Shown here one piece after another: positions 62,131-64,000 of a stretch of 64,000 nucleotides of DNA. Position numbers and translations under genes: made by a program. Under the pieces are notes generated by a model, which searched no databases, was not told the origin of the DNA, and was given only the letters and a program-made list of their open reading frames with translations. Positions within the stretch are counted from its first letter, which is position 1, and each line of letters opens with the position of its first letter. Source of the stretch: Ichthyophis bannanicus (taxonomy: Eukaryota > Chordata > Amphibia > Gymnophiona > Ichthyophiidae); NCBI GenBank assembly GCA_033557465.1, contig CM066040.1:323906297-323970296 (forward strand). Reading direction: 5' to 3'.

Positions 62131-62363
62131 GCCCAACGGACGTGAGTTCGTGTCACCCGGGAAAAGTAGATTTTTTCTGCAATTTTCGCTTTTTCTTATC
62201 CGGTTCGACGCCGGTTCCCCTTTCCGCCTGGGCTCGGTACACCGGTATCGAGTCCGGAATTTCTTTTTTCGGTTTTTGTCCTTCGTGACTAGCGTTCGCG
62301 CCTTTTTTGTTATTTTCACTGGCAGCCCGGGCTTTTGACCTTGCAGGGGCCCTTTTTCCCCTG

Positions 62364-64000
62364 AATGCTGCCAGCGGGTTCAAAAAATGTGATCGGTTTA
62401 AGAAACTTATGTCTCTCACCGACACACATGACTGCTGCCTCCGATGTCTCAGGCCCAACCATGACTCGCTGGTCTGTGGCCCGTGTGGCAAAATGTCGTC
62501 GAAGGCACTTCGGAGCCGTCAGCATCAACGTGAAAGAATTTTTTCAGTCCACATCCGGCTGGGCCCGGACTTTGTCAGAGGCCTCGACATCTCGGGAGTC
62601 TGACCCCGAGCGCCGTCGTGGTTCCTCTGAGAGGGGGTCTCCCACCTGGGAGTACAAAAGGAAGAAGAAGCTCATGAGGGCGTTGTCGGTGGAGGCCCCT
62701 GGGTCCTCGGCCAGGTCGCGCAGCCCTGACCGCCGCCCCGGGCTCTCGGAGTCGAAGAGGCCGTCCAAACTGCCTCGCATGGGGCCGGAGTCCCCGAGTC
62801 ACGTAAATTCTGGTGTCCTCGTGGACTGTCCTCCGGGATAACCGACGTCGGGACTGACGCCGTCGGGGCCCGAGTCGGGGGCTGCTGACTCTCCTGAGCT
62901 TGGACTCAGGCTGACGGCCTTGGAGAGCAGCTTGGCTGCCTTCATGGAACAGCAGCGGGTGCTGATCTCCAGTCTGACCAGTGCATCTGCCCCGACCACC
63001 GGGACCTCGACGTCTAAGTTTCACCCCGGAGGCCGAGCCAATCCTTGAATCCATCAAATCTCGAGTTGATCCTCGGTCAAGGTCCCCCTCGCACGGCCGG
63101 AGCCGCTCGACTCCTCCTTGGAGGAGTCAGCGTGGGAGATGGAGGACGAGGAGTCTCCTGACACCTTCCGGACCGGGTGCGTCCCTTCGGACTCCCTGGA
63201 CTCCGAGCCTCGGAGAAGGTCCCCCCCGGAGGATACCTAGTTCTCGGACTTCGTGTGGGACATGGCCAAGGCTTTGGCATTCCCTGTGGACGCCGAGGAG
63301 GAGCCTCGAGCCGAGGAGCTCGATGCCCTCCAGTATGATTTTCCTCCAAAGGAAGCCTTTACTGTACCGGTTCCTCCAATGCTGGAACGGCTGCTCTTCC
63401 GTATGTGGGAGGCACCGGCCTCGGCGCCGGTTCTTAGCAAACGGGTCGATTCCATTTATTGAGTCCATAGGAGCCCTGGGTTCCAAAAGGCACAGTTACC
63501 GCACAATTCCATGGTTTGGCCATGCACCGCCTGAAGAGTCAGAAGATGCACTCCTCGGTGCCCCCTGGCCGGGAGGCCCGGAACCTGGATGACCTCGGTA
63601 GAAAGTGCTTCCAGGGTTCTATGCTATCTTGCCCTGTACAGACTTACCAGATGTACATGGGCATGTACTTAAGGGACCACCTGGCAAAGGAGATTGCCGG
63701 GTTCTCAGCTGGCCTCTCCGTGGAACCCTTGCAGAGTTTCAAAGCCTTGTTGACAGGGATCCGAGAGTGCTCGAAGTTTATCTCTCGAGCAGCCTATGAT
63801 GGCTTCGGCCCGGGTAGCCACGGCCGGCATCGGTGCACGCCGTCAGGCCTGGCTACAGTCATCGGCCTGGAGTCATGGGTGCAGGACAAGTTGGTCGATG
63901 TCCTGTGCCGAGGTGACAACCTATTCGGTAAGACCATGACTGAAAAGGCTGCAGAAATCGAGACTGAGACTCTCACCAGGACAAGGCTGTCCAGAAAGAC
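62364..64000 (+). pseudogene. DIRS H gag-like ORF, broken and incomplete
   Basis: The position of the family start codon (ATGGCTGCC) reads AATGCTGCC, so the native start is lost. The Cys/His array is damaged: CDRF in place of CDRC, then CCLRCLRPNHDSLVC and C. Frameshifts occur near 62550, 62840 and 63025. A TAG near 63238 and a TGA at 63460-63462 interrupt MAKALAFPVDAEEEP and VPPMLERLLFRMWEAP. The sequence continues frameshifted through AKEIAGFSAGLS-like codons to the window end. The TGA lies at the same codon as the TGA of DIRS B at 16562. Confidence 0.82.

Larger units (their letters stand above)
61986..64000 (+). mobile_element. DIRS H: subfamily I copy, cut by the window edge
   Basis: Left end TTCTCCAGGACCAAGC at 61986, leader, and gag up to 64000. 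The left ITR lacks several bases (AAGTCAGTCC shortened to CAGTCC; TGCAGCGCGCATGCGCGG missing). Decayed gag, see next entry. Confidence 0.9.

Noticed and set aside
1..64000. Host protein-coding exons, CRISPR arrays or rRNA genes
   Set aside because: None found. All convincing coding signals belong to transposable elements, and the direct repeats seen are ITRs, ICRs or target duplications.

Overview
This window is repeat-dense vertebrate DNA with no host gene that I can recognise. It is dominated by DIRS-type tyrosine-recombinase (YR) retrotransposons, CR1-like LINEs, a Ty3/gypsy remnant, a tRNA-headed SINE and several short DNA-transposon-like elements. Abundant DIRS plus CR1 fits a large amphibian genome, and a caecilian is my best guess, but the species cannot be proven from the sequence.

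Layout. 1-9394: old CR1 fragments, a TG-rich tract, three or four MITE-like elements (one a clean hAT MITE with an 8-bp target duplication) and unassigned DNA. 9395-23551: DIRS A, a decayed copy broken by an L2-like LINE (11269-12877) and by a second DIRS, B (14990-21898), which itself holds a 1.4-kb LTR-like insertion. 23552-28590: spacer and two CR1 copies arranged head to head (24213-26085 minus, 26092-27957 plus). 28591-34339: DIRS C. 34763-61157: a Ty3/gypsy element on the minus strand, split by a full-length CR1 (35339-59765) with matching 7-bp GACTTAA flanks. That CR1 was in turn invaded by DIRS D (35631-41240), another LINE end, a SINE, an unclassified 0.37-kb insert, a DIRS fragment G, and DIRS E (47115-59340). 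DIRS E carries DIRS F (52715-59293) inside its right terminal repeat. 61158-61965: an internally deleted CR1. 61986-64000: DIRS H, cut by the window edge.

The DIRS copies fall into two subfamilies: I (A, B, C, F, G, H; left end TTCTCC) and II (D, E; left end ATCTCC). Each complete copy has a left inverted terminal repeat, a gag-like ORF with an N-terminal Cys/His array, a pol ORF (RT, RNase H, Dam-like domain), a YR ORF in another frame, an internal complementary region (ICR) and a right inverted terminal repeat. The ICR equals the reverse complement of the right end joined to the left end, the junction expected of a circular intermediate. Reverse transcriptase would copy the RNA, the ICR would guide circle closure, and the YR would integrate the circle without target duplication. 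Nested copies here show exactly that, at a TT dinucleotide.

D keeps all three reading frames open and F is one homopolymer base from intact, so these are the youngest copies. A, B, G and H are decayed. C is intermediate. The nesting gives a relative order: gypsy, then CR1, then D and E, then F; separately, MITE, then A, then B, then the LTR-like insert.
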